Source: Tubiluchus corallicola (taxonomy: Eukaryota; Priapulida; Priapulimorpha; Priapulimorphida; Tubiluchidae). Taken from it: DNA of 60,000 nt. The notes beneath the pieces were generated by a model. It ran no database searches and was not told where the DNA came from. It saw only the letters and a list, made by a program, of their open reading frames with translations. Each line of letters begins with the position of its first letter. The first letter of the stretch is position 1. A program made the position numbers and the translations under genes. Of this stretch, positions 10,306 to 22,602 are shown piece by piece. The stretch spans positions 747,501 through 807,500 of the forward strand of contig JAQGDQ010000010.1 in NCBI GenBank assembly GCA_030141605.1. Reading direction: 5' to 3'.

Positions 10306-12562
10306 CTCCCAAATGTTGAATTTATGGAATAATCTTCAACTACGGACTCTCGGTAGTGGAATATACAGTATGTTTCGCGGGAAATGATCGCAGATGCACA
10401 AATTATCCCTAGTAGAGCGACAACTACGCTCTGTACTGCTTCTGTGCCCTTAATAATGCACAACCATTTGTAACGACCAGTACTATTAGTGAAGCTGAAT
10501 ACGTGTACTCTCAATACAAAATGGTAGGACAAGATAATGAAACTTCTTGGCAGCCGTAAAATGGTGCCCACTGGTGTGACCTTTCATGTTAGCAATTAGT
10601 TAACTAGTGGCATTCGACAAATATTACAACTATTTATAATAAGTGACTCTTCACAGTACAATAGGGTTATATGTTGTATAATAATTTTCCAACAAGAGAG
10701 GTAAATATGCGAATCTACAAAATAGCTAAGTTTGCAAAATAATTTTTCAACAAGAAAGGCAAATGTGTGAGTTTGCAAAGTAATTAAAACTGAACTTTGC
10801 ACAACTCTCTGAACGCAAATACTAGTTAGTGACAATGGTCAATGGCTAATATTGAATTTAAAAATGTCTCGCATTATTATTGTATCTCTGAATTATCAAA
10901 AAGTAGTTATAATAGTGATATCAACGTATCTGTATATACATGGTTTAAGCTTTGAAACACGCATAGTAGATAACTAAAAGCTTCACAGCTTTATATTCTT
11001 TATCATTCATTCATACATCATCAGCTTTGCCAGTGTCTTTTTAATTATAGTTTACTTTCTTATTTGTGGTCCCCAAAACAAAAGAAATACTAAAAACTAT
11101 TTTAAGGATTTTTGACCTGTAGATTTATAAACTTACTAACTTGGTATAACAAAATTAAATTTTTACAGTCCAGCAACATTTTCAGAGCTTCACGATGAGT
11201 GGAACTAAACAATAGCTAGAGGTACACAAATATAACAAATTCCAGGTATTTTGGACAACCACTTTTCTGCCAACCATTGCGTGACAGGTAATGCTGTTTA
11301 ATTATACAAGTGAGAGCAAAGTATGCATTCAAATTCAGAAATTAAATAATCACTTCAAATCTTTATAATCAATCATCATCTACAGGTTTAATCAATTCTT
11401 ACTCAGTAAAAGGATGCTAGACCATTAAGACTTAAAAACGATATGATTGGACCAAAATTCCATAAAACACAGTATCGCCACAACAATAAAAATACGCTTC
11501 AATGAAAGTATATTCTTATTGATAATAATTTAATACTGAACCAATGCGATGTTTACAGTCTCTCCATTAAAAATAGATACAAAAAGTTAAGTTACACATA
11601 TACATAATAAATTACACAAGCAAAATATAGTGAAAATTACAACTTCAAATCATTTTCTCATTTTAAGGAATTATTCATAATCAGTTCATGACCAGTTTTT
11701 AATTACCAAACAAATAATGCACAGTAAATTAAGCAAAATTTATAGTATTTTATATTACACCCTCATTAAGCTGCAATTTCGTAGGTTGTTTAGAAACCAT
11801 GATTAAATGTTTTCAGTTTGGTTCAATGTAATTTTGTTTTTCATTTATTGACAATAATGATTGTCTAGAACTCTAAAAAATAAGCAAAGTTACTCAGTTT
11901 CATAATTTCGTATCTAACTGGTTATCTCTGACACCAATCAAATGGCTGCATTTTTTAAAAAAGCTCAAATAGTTCAAAATAAGTAAGCTCGCAATAAATA
12001 GCAAACACACAGGCTAATACAGTAACAAAAAATATGAAACCAACATTTACAGCATGGTAAAATTATAACTTTGCAATGATCATTGCTGAAACAAACAATA
12101 CCACAGGACAGTTTGAAAGATAAAATTTACTAATCTAAAATTACTTAAACTAAAACTCAGTTTAAAGTAGACTATTGTTCACATACAAATCTTCAAGACA
12201 AAAAATTCTGAAAAGTAAACTTGCTATGATTAAACACTTTTTGGAAAATTTTTATACATGTCTGCCATGAGATCTTAATGCTAGGCTAAATTAAAAATTG
12301 TAGACAACTTGTAGAAGAGAAGCGTCTAAGCCCAAAAAATGGTTGCAAACCGGACAGCTTTCCTAGCTGCATTATACTTGTAGATCTACATCTTCCATAT
12401 ATGAACACAATGGCTGACTGCCACTGCTCCAAATTCCACACGAATCGTTATATGAAGTGGAATACAGTCACAACGGCACTGTACAGAAAGATACCAAGCG
12501 GGGCGGATATCGCATTTGAATTGTCTATTTACAATATACACAACTATATGGATTCACCTTAG
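10306..12562. other. RAD18 5' flank and NFYB 3' UTR/intergenic
   Basis: This gap contains the RAD18 promoter on its left and NFYB 3' UTR sequence on its right. On the minus strand an AATAAA signal lies at about 11843-11848, roughly 715 nt after the NFYB stop, and could end that transcript. Other AT-rich candidates exist. No further gene is supported. Confidence 0.45.
10373..10384. promoter_or_regulatory. E2F-type site upstream of RAD18
   Basis: The palindromic 12-mer TTTCGCGGGAAA lies 68 bp upstream of the RAD18 ATG. It matches the classical E2F consensus. E2F drives S-phase genes, which fits a replication-fork repair factor. That it works here is inference; the match is seen directly. Confidence 0.6.
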
Positions 12563-12577
12563 TCACCCTAGCTGAAG
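12563..12577 (-). CDS. NFYB: NFYB exon 8 (last four codons and stop)
   Basis: After a long polypyrimidine tract and GCAG acceptor, the sequence reads L-Q-L-G-stop. This gives an end GVNKLQLG that parallels the GVQQIQFS end of vertebrate NF-YB. The tiny coding part makes this less certain than the other exons. Confidence 0.7.
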   Translation of the reverse strand, partial: LQLG

Positions 12578-15500
12578 CTGCAAAAAAAATATACACTAGT
12601 TGTAACCAACCAGAACACAAATCACGCATGGAGTTAATCAATTAATACATGTGCTTAGAATGAAATGCAGGATTACAGTAACTTATTCGCAAACATACAG
12701 TACACCTCATTATTTATAATTATATATATTTTGCAATAGATGTTCAGCCAAATGAGATGCACTTTCAGAAGCTTATACAGCATCAGATAAACAAGCTCCA
12801 CGATTGCACAAAGCCAACTATTTCAAGTTTGTCATAGAGGAAAAAAGAAAAACAAAAAGAAAAGAAAACTAAAATTAATGCGAAACGTATAGCAATTAGA
12901 TTTGTTATCAAAATCTTATACTTCTAGGCAGTTATGCATTAAAATAAAATTACTAAATTAAAATTTTACAAATATTAAAAAAATTTAAGTTCATTTGTAC
13001 ACTGTGGCACATATGAATTAAAGTTCTTTTATAATTTAGATCACTTTGTATCCTTGCAAGAATGAATTCTTTTAACGTAAACTAGGATATAAAACTAAAA
13101 AAATGTTTTTTGACAAGACTAAAACTGAAGAAATGCTTATAACTAATACCTCACCTGTCAAAATGGTTGTTGTTCACAAACAACCTATGAAAGTTTATCA
13201 CCGAGACTTCTTATTTATCCTGTACTACATATGGGCAGAAATTAAACATTTCTTTAAAATTAGTAAACTGTAAACAACATGAAGGCACAAACCTTATTGA
13301 CACCTACGAAGTCACTAGTCGTCGTGTAGACAATCTGTTGACCACCAGAAGTATCTACGGGGTTTGCTGATGTTAAAATTGTTTGACCAGAGCCATCTAT
13401 TGTAGCAGTATATAAGCTTTGCACTGTTGTTGCTGCTCCATCTGCATCCAATATATTGGCTGTCAGCTGTGGCGCTGCTGTAAAATATTAATTCACCCAA
13501 GTCAGTATTTAACCCGTATATCTCATTTTCATACAAATTCGCTAAATGTTTGCTACTCAGCCATATCTTAGTAAGCTTGGAAGTATGCTACACCCATAAG
13601 TCTAAATATGAAATTATTTATTATTTAAAAGACAAACAAACGATAACGAGATCAGATACACTAGCTCTTGAGTAAGACATGCATTCCAAAGTGCACAAAA
13701 ATTCACTAAGACACTATAACACATAAAATAACTTCTATTAATTTAACCAGAAAAAAGTTTACAAGAAATGAGAAAGGCGGAACTGAATTGGCCCTATTCT
13801 TTTGCAAATAATGACAAATTTACGCAGTTACATTTCATGAAATCTCTACACAATCTTTTACTGAAGTGACTTACAAAAGGAGTCTTCATTTAGTTCTTCC
13901 AAGCCTGCTACCACACTCTCCTGTTCTGTACTAGGCCAACCCTTTTCTCCTTTTAATGCCTGCTTAAATAATAAAACAAGTCAAAAGGAACATAAGTGAA
14001 CAACGAAAAGATTTTTTTCATAAATAATGAACAGATAATTCTATATAAAGTATAAACCAACATTTCTGACAAAAAAAACCAAGGACAGCACATAAGTTAA
14101 AGCTCAGAGGTGACGTATAAACTAAATTTTCATTTTACGAAGCTAATTCACTCATCAGCATAGAGATAATTGAAAAACAGACTGGTTCAGATAGATAGGT
14201 CTGGAAGGTCGTGAGTTTGATACTCCGGCCGGGTAATACGAAAGATTTTTTAAAATGGTACCTGCTGTTGCCCTGCCTGGCAGTTGGTATTTAGGGTAAA
14301 AGTGGTGTAATAATAGTCTCTGTTATGTAGTTGTATTTTGTTACTTACAGTCGGTCCAAAAACTCTTTGGAGCTTATGTTAATTGTTCATCCAAAAAGTG
14401 AACTTTAAATAAAGATTATTATTATTATTATAGCTCAAAAATTTTACATGTAATGTAAGTGCAAGGGGTAAGGCAGCTAGTGTATTTCATCAACAGACCC
14501 AAATGTATTTAACTCTCAAAATATGGTAAATTCTGAAGAATTACATACATGGTAATTTACTGCAAACAAAGCACACTATACTGGTATCAACTAAGTACTG
14601 TAGAAAAACTAGTTAACTTGGCCCAACTATAAGTTTGAAAAGGTTACTTCCTGCATCTAAAGAAAAATTGAGCCACATGTATATAGTTTTTTAAACATCT
14701 CAAGTAGCTTTTCTGTGTTCTTTCATGTTTGTGATGCAGTAGTTCAACTGGACAGAATTGCATACACCCATTACATTTTAATATGCTGTGCGGTGAAAAT
14801 GCAATGCCATGCTATTTTAACAAAATAAATAGAAACAGCCAGCGCACTAGTCTGAACATCAATTTCTCATCACAGTCTTTTACACGAATGCACATACACT
14901 GTCATATTCCATTCCGACAGCCAGATTATAAGGCGATTTGGACATACATGTAAAATAAAGATATAAATCAACCCATCATTTGTTTTATAATATCCTTACG
15001 TATTCGTGGTTATAGTCATAGAATCGACCAGTCGTGAGTTGCATAGGTTGTAAGCAAATGATTCGCTAGAGCCAATAATTGTGTGCACCATTTTCAAGAG
15101 TGCCTTTGCACTCTCATTTTGAACTCTCCAACGTTAAAAACACTCTACAGAAATGTCTATTGAACTTTGTTCATGTATGAGTTGTACGGGCCCCCTACAT
15201 TAGTGTCAATAAATTCATCAAGTTATTAACCATAGCCAATGTACCTCTCTGTACTTTTGCAGGTAAAGTTTTAATGGTTCAACGTAATTGTCAAACCCCA
15301 AAGTAGACATTGCAAATAGTATATCTTCTCCATTAATCGTTTTTCTTTTCTCCTGCTGACAACGATCACTTGCTCTAGGACAACATGTTAAGCCAAACTA
15401 CATCCATATCTGTACAAATTAGGTATGTAATAATGCAGCAGAGGTGCACAGCTCTTTCTGCCCAAGGCACCAGTTATAGAATCTGTGGGCACAGCAATTC

Positions 15501-18500
15501 TATACACATGTACATAGCACTGACTACTTTCATAAATTTAGATCTTTGCCCTCTTGCATCGGACATGTCCACAAGAGAATAATTACTAACTTTGGTACAA
15601 GGCCACAAGTCCACAGCCGAAGAAATACAAAATTATCGATATGCTCATTTGCTTCAAAACAGGAATATTCTGCACGTACTGGTCGCTGAGTTGTTAAAGA
15701 CTTAATGCTTGAGATACTAGACTGCCCTGCCTACTTGTCAACATTTCAGTATGTTAAACAGCTTTGGTTTCTGATTACACTACACGCTAATTCAACTCAA
15801 AAGGCACCTATGTCAAGCAGCACACGATAAACGCATGGAATTCTGTGCAAAATTACTGGTTTATCGTAAGTATGGATGGTTGCACAGCTCAAAATCTGGT
15901 TGCTAAGCCGCTAATTTTACTTGAGTTTACAATGGACATGTTAGATAGACAAATGCCTAGATAAACTTCTTGCTGATATTACAACACCATAATGTACGAT
16001 CATCGGGTCAAAACGACAAATGATTATCATGTGACTGTTGAAGTCCACAGCCCTTTTAGATACTACAGCCTAGACTACCATAGTACAATTTGATTCAAAA
16101 GTGCAGTATTTAAAGAGAGAAAATACATAAAGGACTACTGAGATATGAAGTTTAATTTGACTGCAATCATAAGTCTAGTTGTTTTCTGGCTTGTGTCGCA
16201 TCCAAGAGAGAATAATGATAAACTGTGCAATAAGGCCATAGACCCACAACCAAACAAAAATAGTTACTGACTTGCAAATTTGGTCAAAACAGGAAGACAT
16301 AAATATATGGAATATAGTGCAAGTTTGTAACTGAAAACAATATTGAAGGATACTCGCTCGTGATAAAGCTAATGAATTCTGACACACACTCTTGCATACA
16401 TTCTTTGGCATCTTTTGCAATCTGAAAATTTTAAAACAATAAAAAAGCATTAATTGCTACAAGTAAATTGGTAAACAAGTATTTAAAACAAATCTGACTT
16501 GAGTAGGCTGTGCACTCAGTTCCTGCATATGTTTCGTGCCGACACATGAATCGTGATTGTTAGCTATTTGTTTAAACCGAATGTTAGATAATCAATGTAA
16601 TTTTTAATCAAATTATGGCAGATTGATAAGGTAGCACTGGTTTTCACAGAAAATTACAGATGACCTATCTAGGTAGCAAGGTTGACAGCAATTCTGCAAT
16701 ATGATTTAGTTCTGCTAAAGTAATACAAGAAATAATAGAATTTTTGTTAAACTAGCAATTAAAATTCTAAGGTGGTGCACACTTTTCCGTAGAATTTCAT
16801 GTGCTGAAACTGAAAAATGCAAAATTTGCTTATTTTAAGTAGGACAATGGTAATGATTTAAGTGAAGTTGCTGAAAAATTTAAAAGTAAAAAACCACATA
16901 ATTGCTTTTGTAATAAAGTCCAGCAAATCGCCTCTGCAAGCAGAAGATAATCATATTTTTTTTAAAAACTCGTCAGAATCCGGTCGGATCTCAAGTATCA
17001 TATAGAATTTCTGCCAACCCAATGAAATAAATCTCTGATACAGATTTGGTTTTGAAAATTTGGTTCCAGGGAAGCTTCTTCTCGGCATCCCTAATTACAT
17101 CTAGCCAGACAATCAATTTTGTACCACTGCGTATGAACACAGCAAAAAAAAAACATTTATGTGTACCATTGTGTCATTGTCATTGCGTGAATGAGAATTC
17201 CACATTTCACATCAACAATCTAACACCGATGCCTACACAAGTTTGCTTTAAAAAGCAAATCAATTTTACAATTATTTAAAATTAAACAGGAAAACCAACA
17301 TGTGAAACATCTTACAAACAATGTAAACCTAAAAAATAAACTTTTTTTGGTTTACAGAAATCACTCCACTGTACTCTAGGAAACTCAGAGTATGGGTTGC
17401 CAAAATAGCACACAGAGATGTTTGATAAAAAGTCAGTAACAGAAATTACCTACAATCTATGATTTTACCGTGCTGTAGAGGGTTATGTACATTGCACATT
17501 AAGTCGTGAACATTGCAGAAATGAAAAAACTAATTTAAAAGTATGGCAAGAAAAAATCTAGTTTTTTTACTAGCAAAAACTAGAGAAATATTCATTTTTA
17601 GTAATTTACAAGCCTACCTTTCCCTGCTCTGGTATAGTGTTCTTCATGATACGGCTGACATTTGCAATTGGAAGAAAACGATCCTAATGAAAAAAACAGT
17701 CAGTGAAAAACATTAGTTTAACAACAGAAACAAAATGACAAAATCCAAAGATGCAAGTCACCAAATCAGAAAATTTATTCAAATACGTTTTTTAATTTTT
17801 TTTTCAAAGTAATTGCACATTAAAGTATGGAACTACATGTTTAAACAAAAAAGTAACAACATTACTTCCCTCACCTTCTACTTTAGTGCTTTTTGTGTTG
17901 TTTTGCACTTTTATGGTGTTTTATGAGTTTTAGACAAAAAATCCTTTCTCAGTTTTAACAGTGATGTTTTTTCATTTCCGACATAAAAGCAATTTGATAA
18001 CAAGTTATATAATTTACATATTTGGTTGAGTACCATTGCATAGTTTCATTTAGTTACATTGTTTCCTTGCCAGTTACCTCGTTTTTTCATATATAACTAT
18101 TCCCTTTATAGATTTTTCTTCTACTCTATATAATAGTAAGAAAGCAGCACTATGAAATTTTCTTATAATTTACATTAATCTGAGAAGGGTAGCTGACTTT
18201 AATGACCAACTGAACCTTTGCCTCCCTTTCTCCTGCACACTGCCGACACTTTCTTTTATGCATATTTTTATCACAATTATTAATTAACTATAGCATTTAT
18301 TGTTTATCTTGTAATTAGGAGATAAATAAAAAATGTCTATGTATATTATTACTAGACAATACATTACAATTTCCTCACCTGTTCTCGCATAACATTGTTG
18401 GCTTGTGGCTCTTGATCAATGGGTTTATCCGCATCTCCAGAGTCACAAACGCTCTTAATCATTGCACCATTTTGCTCTTCTAAAAAAGCAAAAGACTAAA

Positions 18501-18917
18501 TCAAAAGCAACAAAACTACAATGGATGTTAACAATTTTTTTTAATAATTTCATTAATAGTAGAATGCAATAACTTTTAATTGCATCGCATTTACCTTTCC
18601 ATTATTCTTATTAATAAATCATAACACACTAGCACTGCATTTGATAGTACAGATTTGGTGTTCATAATAAACAGCAAGTAAAAAGTCCGAGACAAAAATA
18701 TCAAGATGTCGGCCTCAATTCGCAAATAAAACATGGCAAATTAGTGAAACAACGCAAGGCTGTAGGCCTGCGTCTCTTACTTTACTACTCTACTACAAAC
18801 CAATAACCAATAAACACACAAATATATAGGCCTACCGAATTGAGTGTTACTGACAGCGTTCAAAAATGTGTCTCGTATTTCGGATTGGTTATCCCCGCCA
18901 CCATCAGCGTCTTCCAT
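12563..18917 (-). CDS. NFYB: NF-YB, CCAAT-binding factor subunit B, eight exons, complete
   Basis: NF-YB is the H2B-like subunit of the heterotrimeric CCAAT-binding factor NF-Y. It pairs with NF-YC through a histone fold and then recruits NF-YA. Exons on the minus strand are 18917-18836, 18479-18379, 17683-17618, 16421-16354, 15374-15245, 13959-13875, 13477-13293 and 12577-12563. All phases match, giving 243 residues. The N-terminus is acidic. The histone fold spans about 59-150, starting [19 protein letters not shown] and ending [13 protein letters not shown], with the conserved cysteines at 91, 95 and 111. The C-terminal tail is Thr/Gln-rich and ends [20 protein letters not shown]. Vertebrate NF-YB is about 207 residues; the extra length here is in the two tails. 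The histone-fold match makes the identity secure. Confidence 0.96.
13293..13477 (-). CDS. NFYB: NFYB exon 7 (C-terminal tail)
   Basis: This 185-nt exon encodes a Thr/Gln/Ala-rich tail ending in [18 protein letters not shown], matching the QQ..VYTTSYQ end of known NF-YB proteins. The proposed donor AAG/GTTTGT is poor but leads in phase to the last exon. Without splicing the frame runs ten more codons to a stop. Confidence 0.85.
13875..13959 (-). CDS. NFYB: NFYB exon 6
   Basis: This 85-nt exon encodes [20 protein letters not shown] then EELNEDSF. It begins with the conserved A(L/I)KGEKG that closes the histone-fold region. The donor is T/GTAAGT in phase 1. Confidence 0.92.
14181..14431 (+). 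mobile_element. tRNA-derived SINE-like copy with (ATT)n tail
   Basis: A B-box-like GAGTTTGATACTCC near 14213 lies in a tRNA-like head. A body of about 200 bp follows (TACCTGCTGTTGCCCTGCC), then AATAAAG and a short (ATT)n tail. The head, body and simple-repeat tail order is that of a SINE. It sits in the NFYB intron between exons 6 and 5. The family was not identified. Confidence 0.55.
15245..15374 (-). CDS. NFYB: NFYB exon 5 (histone fold, helices 2-C)
   Basis: This 130-nt exon encodes [20 protein letters not shown] and then [20 protein letters not shown] with YRE, almost identical to NF-YB from other animals. The acceptor is TGTCCTAG, the donor GAG/GTACAT, and the end phase is 0. Confidence 0.96.
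16354..16421 (-). CDS. NFYB: NFYB exon 4 (histone fold, helix 2)
   Basis: This 68-nt exon encodes [20 protein letters not shown] plus TS and two bases of Glu106. It includes the conserved cysteines C91 and C95. The donor GTATCC is weak, but the phase and protein match are exact. Confidence 0.94.
17618..17683 (-). CDS. NFYB: NFYB exon 3 (histone fold, helix 1)
   Basis: This 66-nt exon encodes [20 protein letters not shown] plus GK, the signature start of the NF-YB histone fold. The acceptor is CATTAG, the donor GTAGGC, and both ends are in phase 0. Confidence 0.95.
18379..18479 (-). CDS. NFYB: NFYB exon 2
   Basis: This 101-nt exon between TTTTTTAG and CAG/GTGAGG completes Glu28, encodes the acidic linker, and ends QANNVMREQ at the edge of the histone fold in phase 0. 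The other two frames hit stops at once, so the phase is fixed. Confidence 0.88.
18836..18917 (-). CDS. NFYB: NFYB exon 1 (start codon)
   Basis: The coding part is 82 nt, [20 protein letters not shown] then AVSNTQF, ending in phase 1 at TTCG/GTAGGC. The start is preceded by TCACCACA and no earlier in-frame ATG gives a better protein. The acidic opening is typical of NF-YB. Confidence 0.85.
18884..18888 (-). promoter_or_regulatory. CCAAT pentamer inside NFYB exon 1
   Basis: The minus strand reads ATAACCAATCCG about 30 nt into the coding sequence of NFYB. This is the pentamer bound by NF-Y itself. A chance match is quite possible; feedback control is only a suggestion. Confidence 0.3.
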
Positions 18918-19025
18918 TGTGGTGATTTGTGATTTCGCGAAATACATGAACAAATCAGGCAGCATAACCCTGCCCGTGCACAAAGCGGCTCCTCATTTCC
19001 AGCGAGTAGCAACTACGCTTACATT

Positions 19026-19036
19026 TGCGCAGGCGC
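19026..19036. promoter_or_regulatory. NRF1-like element upstream of NFYB
   Basis: TGCGCAGGCGC lies about 110 bp upstream of the NFYB ATG and is close to the NRF1 palindrome consensus (YGCGCAYGCGCR). The surrounding 100 bp has more CpG than the rest of the region, as expected of a promoter. Confidence 0.45.
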
Positions 19037-20397
19037 TACTCAATCAGTTTAGCAGAAGGAAGCGATCGATAATGAAGCCTGTTTTAACCCGAGTAAAAGA
19101 CGGCGTGGCCTACAAGGCTTCTGAAACCTGTGAACGGAGTAAAGTACTTTATTGCTCCACAAGCTTAATTTAGCATCGCGTTTTTTTCCTGCAAAAGATT
19201 TTGAACTCGTGAATGCTGCTAAACTTTGCCCATTTTACGTTATGGAGGCTAAAGCACAGAAATTTAACCCGAATTTATCAAAGTTGAACTAACCTAATCT
19301 CTCGGTTGCTTAAACTGATACATTTCAGTCGTTTAAATGGAAATTTTTGGTAATTAGTTTTTAACATAAATTAAGTCAATCATAGAAATTAAAGGCTTCG
19401 TTTTCACCAACTATAATCAATACATAGTATTCGATGTAATATTAATTTTCAAAAAGACACATACAAAGTTTACAGATTTTAATTAATCTTCCAAAAATCG
19501 CTAAAACAAAAGAAGACCCGTTCAGCCGGCCGCGAAATAGTGGAAACATTAAAGGTAAACAAAAAACTTGTCAGTCATCTCGTAGATATTATAGTCAGGT
19601 ACTCCATTCAGATAAGCTTGCATTTTGGTGAATTTGTAATCATAGGTAGGAGCCACGGCTAGGCTTATCGCTAGGTTTAGTTTTATCGAACAGTTCCTGG
19701 TTACGTATTGAATTCCATGGCTGACAGTATGGTATGATGCGGTAAGGTACGGAATTACAGAACGGCACGAAAAAATTCCTAAAAGCACGGTACTGAATTA
19801 CGGGCATTTATTATACTGTACGGTACGGCATTTATCCGTACCCCTTTCTGTACCATTTTTACTCAGCTTCTTGTAACGTTTTCATGGTTCAGCAACTCAG
19901 CGAGACGAATTATTTTTGCTCGTACGTGTACACCCGTAACTGACGCAGAGCGTACGCAAACAAAACAGCTCGAATGGAAATTACGTTTATTGTTGTTTAC
20001 AAACAGGATAGATTGCTTCACACGTTTGAGATCTATTTCTGCCTTTTGCATAAGCATGTATTGCACATTTCAAGTTATGCAAACTCTTTTGAAACAAGAA
20101 CACTTCAAAATGTATGTTATTAATGAGGAACGTTTAGAACTTTGCCTATCTGTGCAAAACAGTGGCGATCTAAAACCGCATATCAACTGAGTTAAATGTT
20201 TGCTTTCCCGACAAAACAAATTCGAGACTTACCGACCTAATACATTAACATGTGTGGCCACAGCATTTATAGACTAATGATGCTATAATTGTTTTTGTGT
20301 ACGCAAACATGTTACCTGCAGGTGAACTTAACCAGCTAGGTAGGCAGATTATGGCTTGAACGTTACTTGATATTGAAGTGCGTGAAACGTTTTTCGA

Positions 20398-20398
<1 letters not shown>

Positions 20399-20463
<65 letters not shown>
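20399..20463. repeat. (ATT)n microsatellite
   Basis: About 21 uninterrupted copies of the trinucleotide. No retroposon body was recognised on either side. Confidence 0.95.
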
Positions 20464-20469
<6 letters not shown>

Positions 20470-21295
20470 ATTTAAAATTGTACGTATATACATACAGTGA
20501 CCCTCTATTTGCAGGGTATGGTTAAAAAAACTTTGTAAATAACATACGAAAGTTTTCGATAAGAGCTTCATAACCTATAACTGTAGTATTATCTGGTGTT
20601 GTATTACAATCGTTATAGTGTTTTAGGTAAGACACGTTAAATTTCAATAAACATTAAAAGTTTATCACTAGTTAGCGCATAATTTACGACAACCTTTAAA
20701 AACTAGTTAACCGGAATAACCTGATCGTGTCTGCTGCAAATTTATTAATAAAGTAAAAAGTATTTAAACTTACATCTTATAAATATAAATTTATAATCTT
20801 ATTTTTATATATTATAAATTTATATATATTTTATATCTATTATATCTTTATATCTTACATATATAGATATCTATTTACCTAATTTTATATTTAAATCTAT
20901 TTATATATATTTATATGAATTTATATCTTATGCATAATTATGCAGCTTTTGTAAGATAAAATAAAATGGCATGGAAATTCTAACGGTAGTTCTGTTTTTA
21001 TAGTATGTATAAATAACAAGAATTAATATATAAATTCGTCGTAATTACAATTATTTTTAAGCTACTCCTATAAGAAATCCTACATGTACTTGGTACGGAA
21101 TTACAGTACGATTTTTTAAAGGAGCAGATTAGTGTCTTTAATTCATATCGTATCATGCTGCCAGGCTTGCTGAATTCCTGCTCCACTTTAGTATTTGAAT
21201 TGATTTTTTTGTACCTTTAATTTGTCTGCGTGGAACAAATAAGTTATCACGAGCATGCGGGATAACTGCAGTTTTGAGGTACACATTTGGTAATA

Positions 21296-21320
21296 AATAT
21301 ATATATATATATATATATAT
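21296..21320. repeat. (AT)n microsatellite
   Basis: A short pure AT dinucleotide run. Confidence 0.9.
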
Positions 21321-22339
21321 GGCGATATTATTTTTGAACATTAGGAAAAGATTTTTGGTGGAGTAAAAACGTTTTTAATTAAACAACATAACATGCAATG
21401 TTCACTGCGTCACTTCTTTCAATTAATATCATTGTTCGTTTGCTTATTGCTTGAAACATTTATTATCATAAAACCCACGTCGCCTCTCTCAAATTTTAAT
21501 AAAGTTTTCCCCAAGATCAAGCAGAATAAGTTTGGCTTTTGTTTATCTTTCTTCCTTAGTGGCTAATGATTGTTATTGGGGGGCATCTTAAGAGCATTTT
21601 AGTTAAATCTAAACAGTTGGGTATAAGAGTAGACCCAAAACCGGACGCAAAGGAACGCTAGTTTTGCGATCGATAGAAGAAAATATAAGACCGTTCAATT
21701 CGTTAAGCAATACTTTATTGTGACACGCGCTAGGTGGCACCACCATGCCACGCAGTTGTGCAATTTACTCACAAATTAACATAATTATCATTAAACTGGA
21801 AATTTAGTAGTAGACTAAATGCGGCATATTATAATTATAAAATTAACAATGCATTGCAAACTTTAGTTTTCCCTTAAACAAAAAGCTATCAGGCTGCCAT
21901 ACTGGCTCTAATATTAATACTTCTTTTGTTTCGTTCAACTTCTTTACGACTGTTTTCTGGCACAACTTATTTACAGAGCTTTCAGACGCAGACTTTTTCG
22001 TCACAAGGACTGTTATTACATACCTAATGCTTTTCTGAGCGAGAGAACACATGATCGCTCAATTCGCTTTTATTTGCTGGCAACTTTAAATATGTCTATT
22101 CTGCACCTTTGTTAGATTGAGTAACTTTGGAAGAATAATTTAAACTTGTATGTTTTTAAATTATAACAACTATTGTTAACTCACATTGACTAGTCAGCTC
22201 CTGCTTCTTTTGTGAGATGTGTGGAAAAAATTTATGAATTTGTGAAATATTACACAATAATTTCAAAAATTTATTTAGCTCTTAATTTACTTACCCTGTA
22301 TTTACATTTAATCTTGTATTTTATTTTATTTTAGCACCG

Positions 22340-22405
22340 TATTTGTATTTTATATGATCTTAGTAACCAGAATAAAGATTTTAGTTGAACTGAACTGAAA
22401 TGAAT
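22340..22405 (+). mobile_element. Retroposon 3' end with (TGAAC)n tail
   Basis: AATAAAG at 22371-22377 is followed by TTTTAGT and a short pentanucleotide run TGAACTGAACTGAAATGAA. A poly(A) signal followed by a short tandem tail is typical of non-LTR retroposon 3' ends. No coding part was recognised upstream. Confidence 0.45.
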
Positions 22406-22460
22406 TTTACAAATTTCAGCATTGAATTTGGCTATCAAGTTTAATCCTCTAAATTGTACC

Positions 22461-22602
22461 GGTAAAGGTGGCTGAACTACGTTCGGTACAGGCCTGGTGT
22501 CTGAGCTACGTTCGGTACAGGCGTGGTATCTGATTTACGTTCGGTACAGGTGTCGGAGCTACCCTCGGTACAGGTGCCTGAGCTTCGTTCTGTACAGGTG
22601 TC
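22461..22602. repeat. 24/29-bp minisatellite
   Basis: Five units start GGTA(C/A)AGG and end TACGTTC or similar. Their lengths are 24, 29, 29, 24 and 24 bp, and a partial unit follows. On the minus strand the 24-bp units encode an octapeptide repeat (TCTERSSG, TCTEGSSD), but the 29-bp units break the frame. Confidence 0.85.

Larger units (their letters stand above)
18918..22260. other. NFYB 5' flank and gene-free AT-rich DNA
   Basis: Beyond the NFYB promoter no exon is supported. The stretch contains degenerate GGTACGG-rich sequence at about 19690-19860 with a related copy at about 21090 (GGTACGGAATTACAG in both), AT-rich runs at 20770-20930, and the two microsatellites listed separately. Confidence 0.5.
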
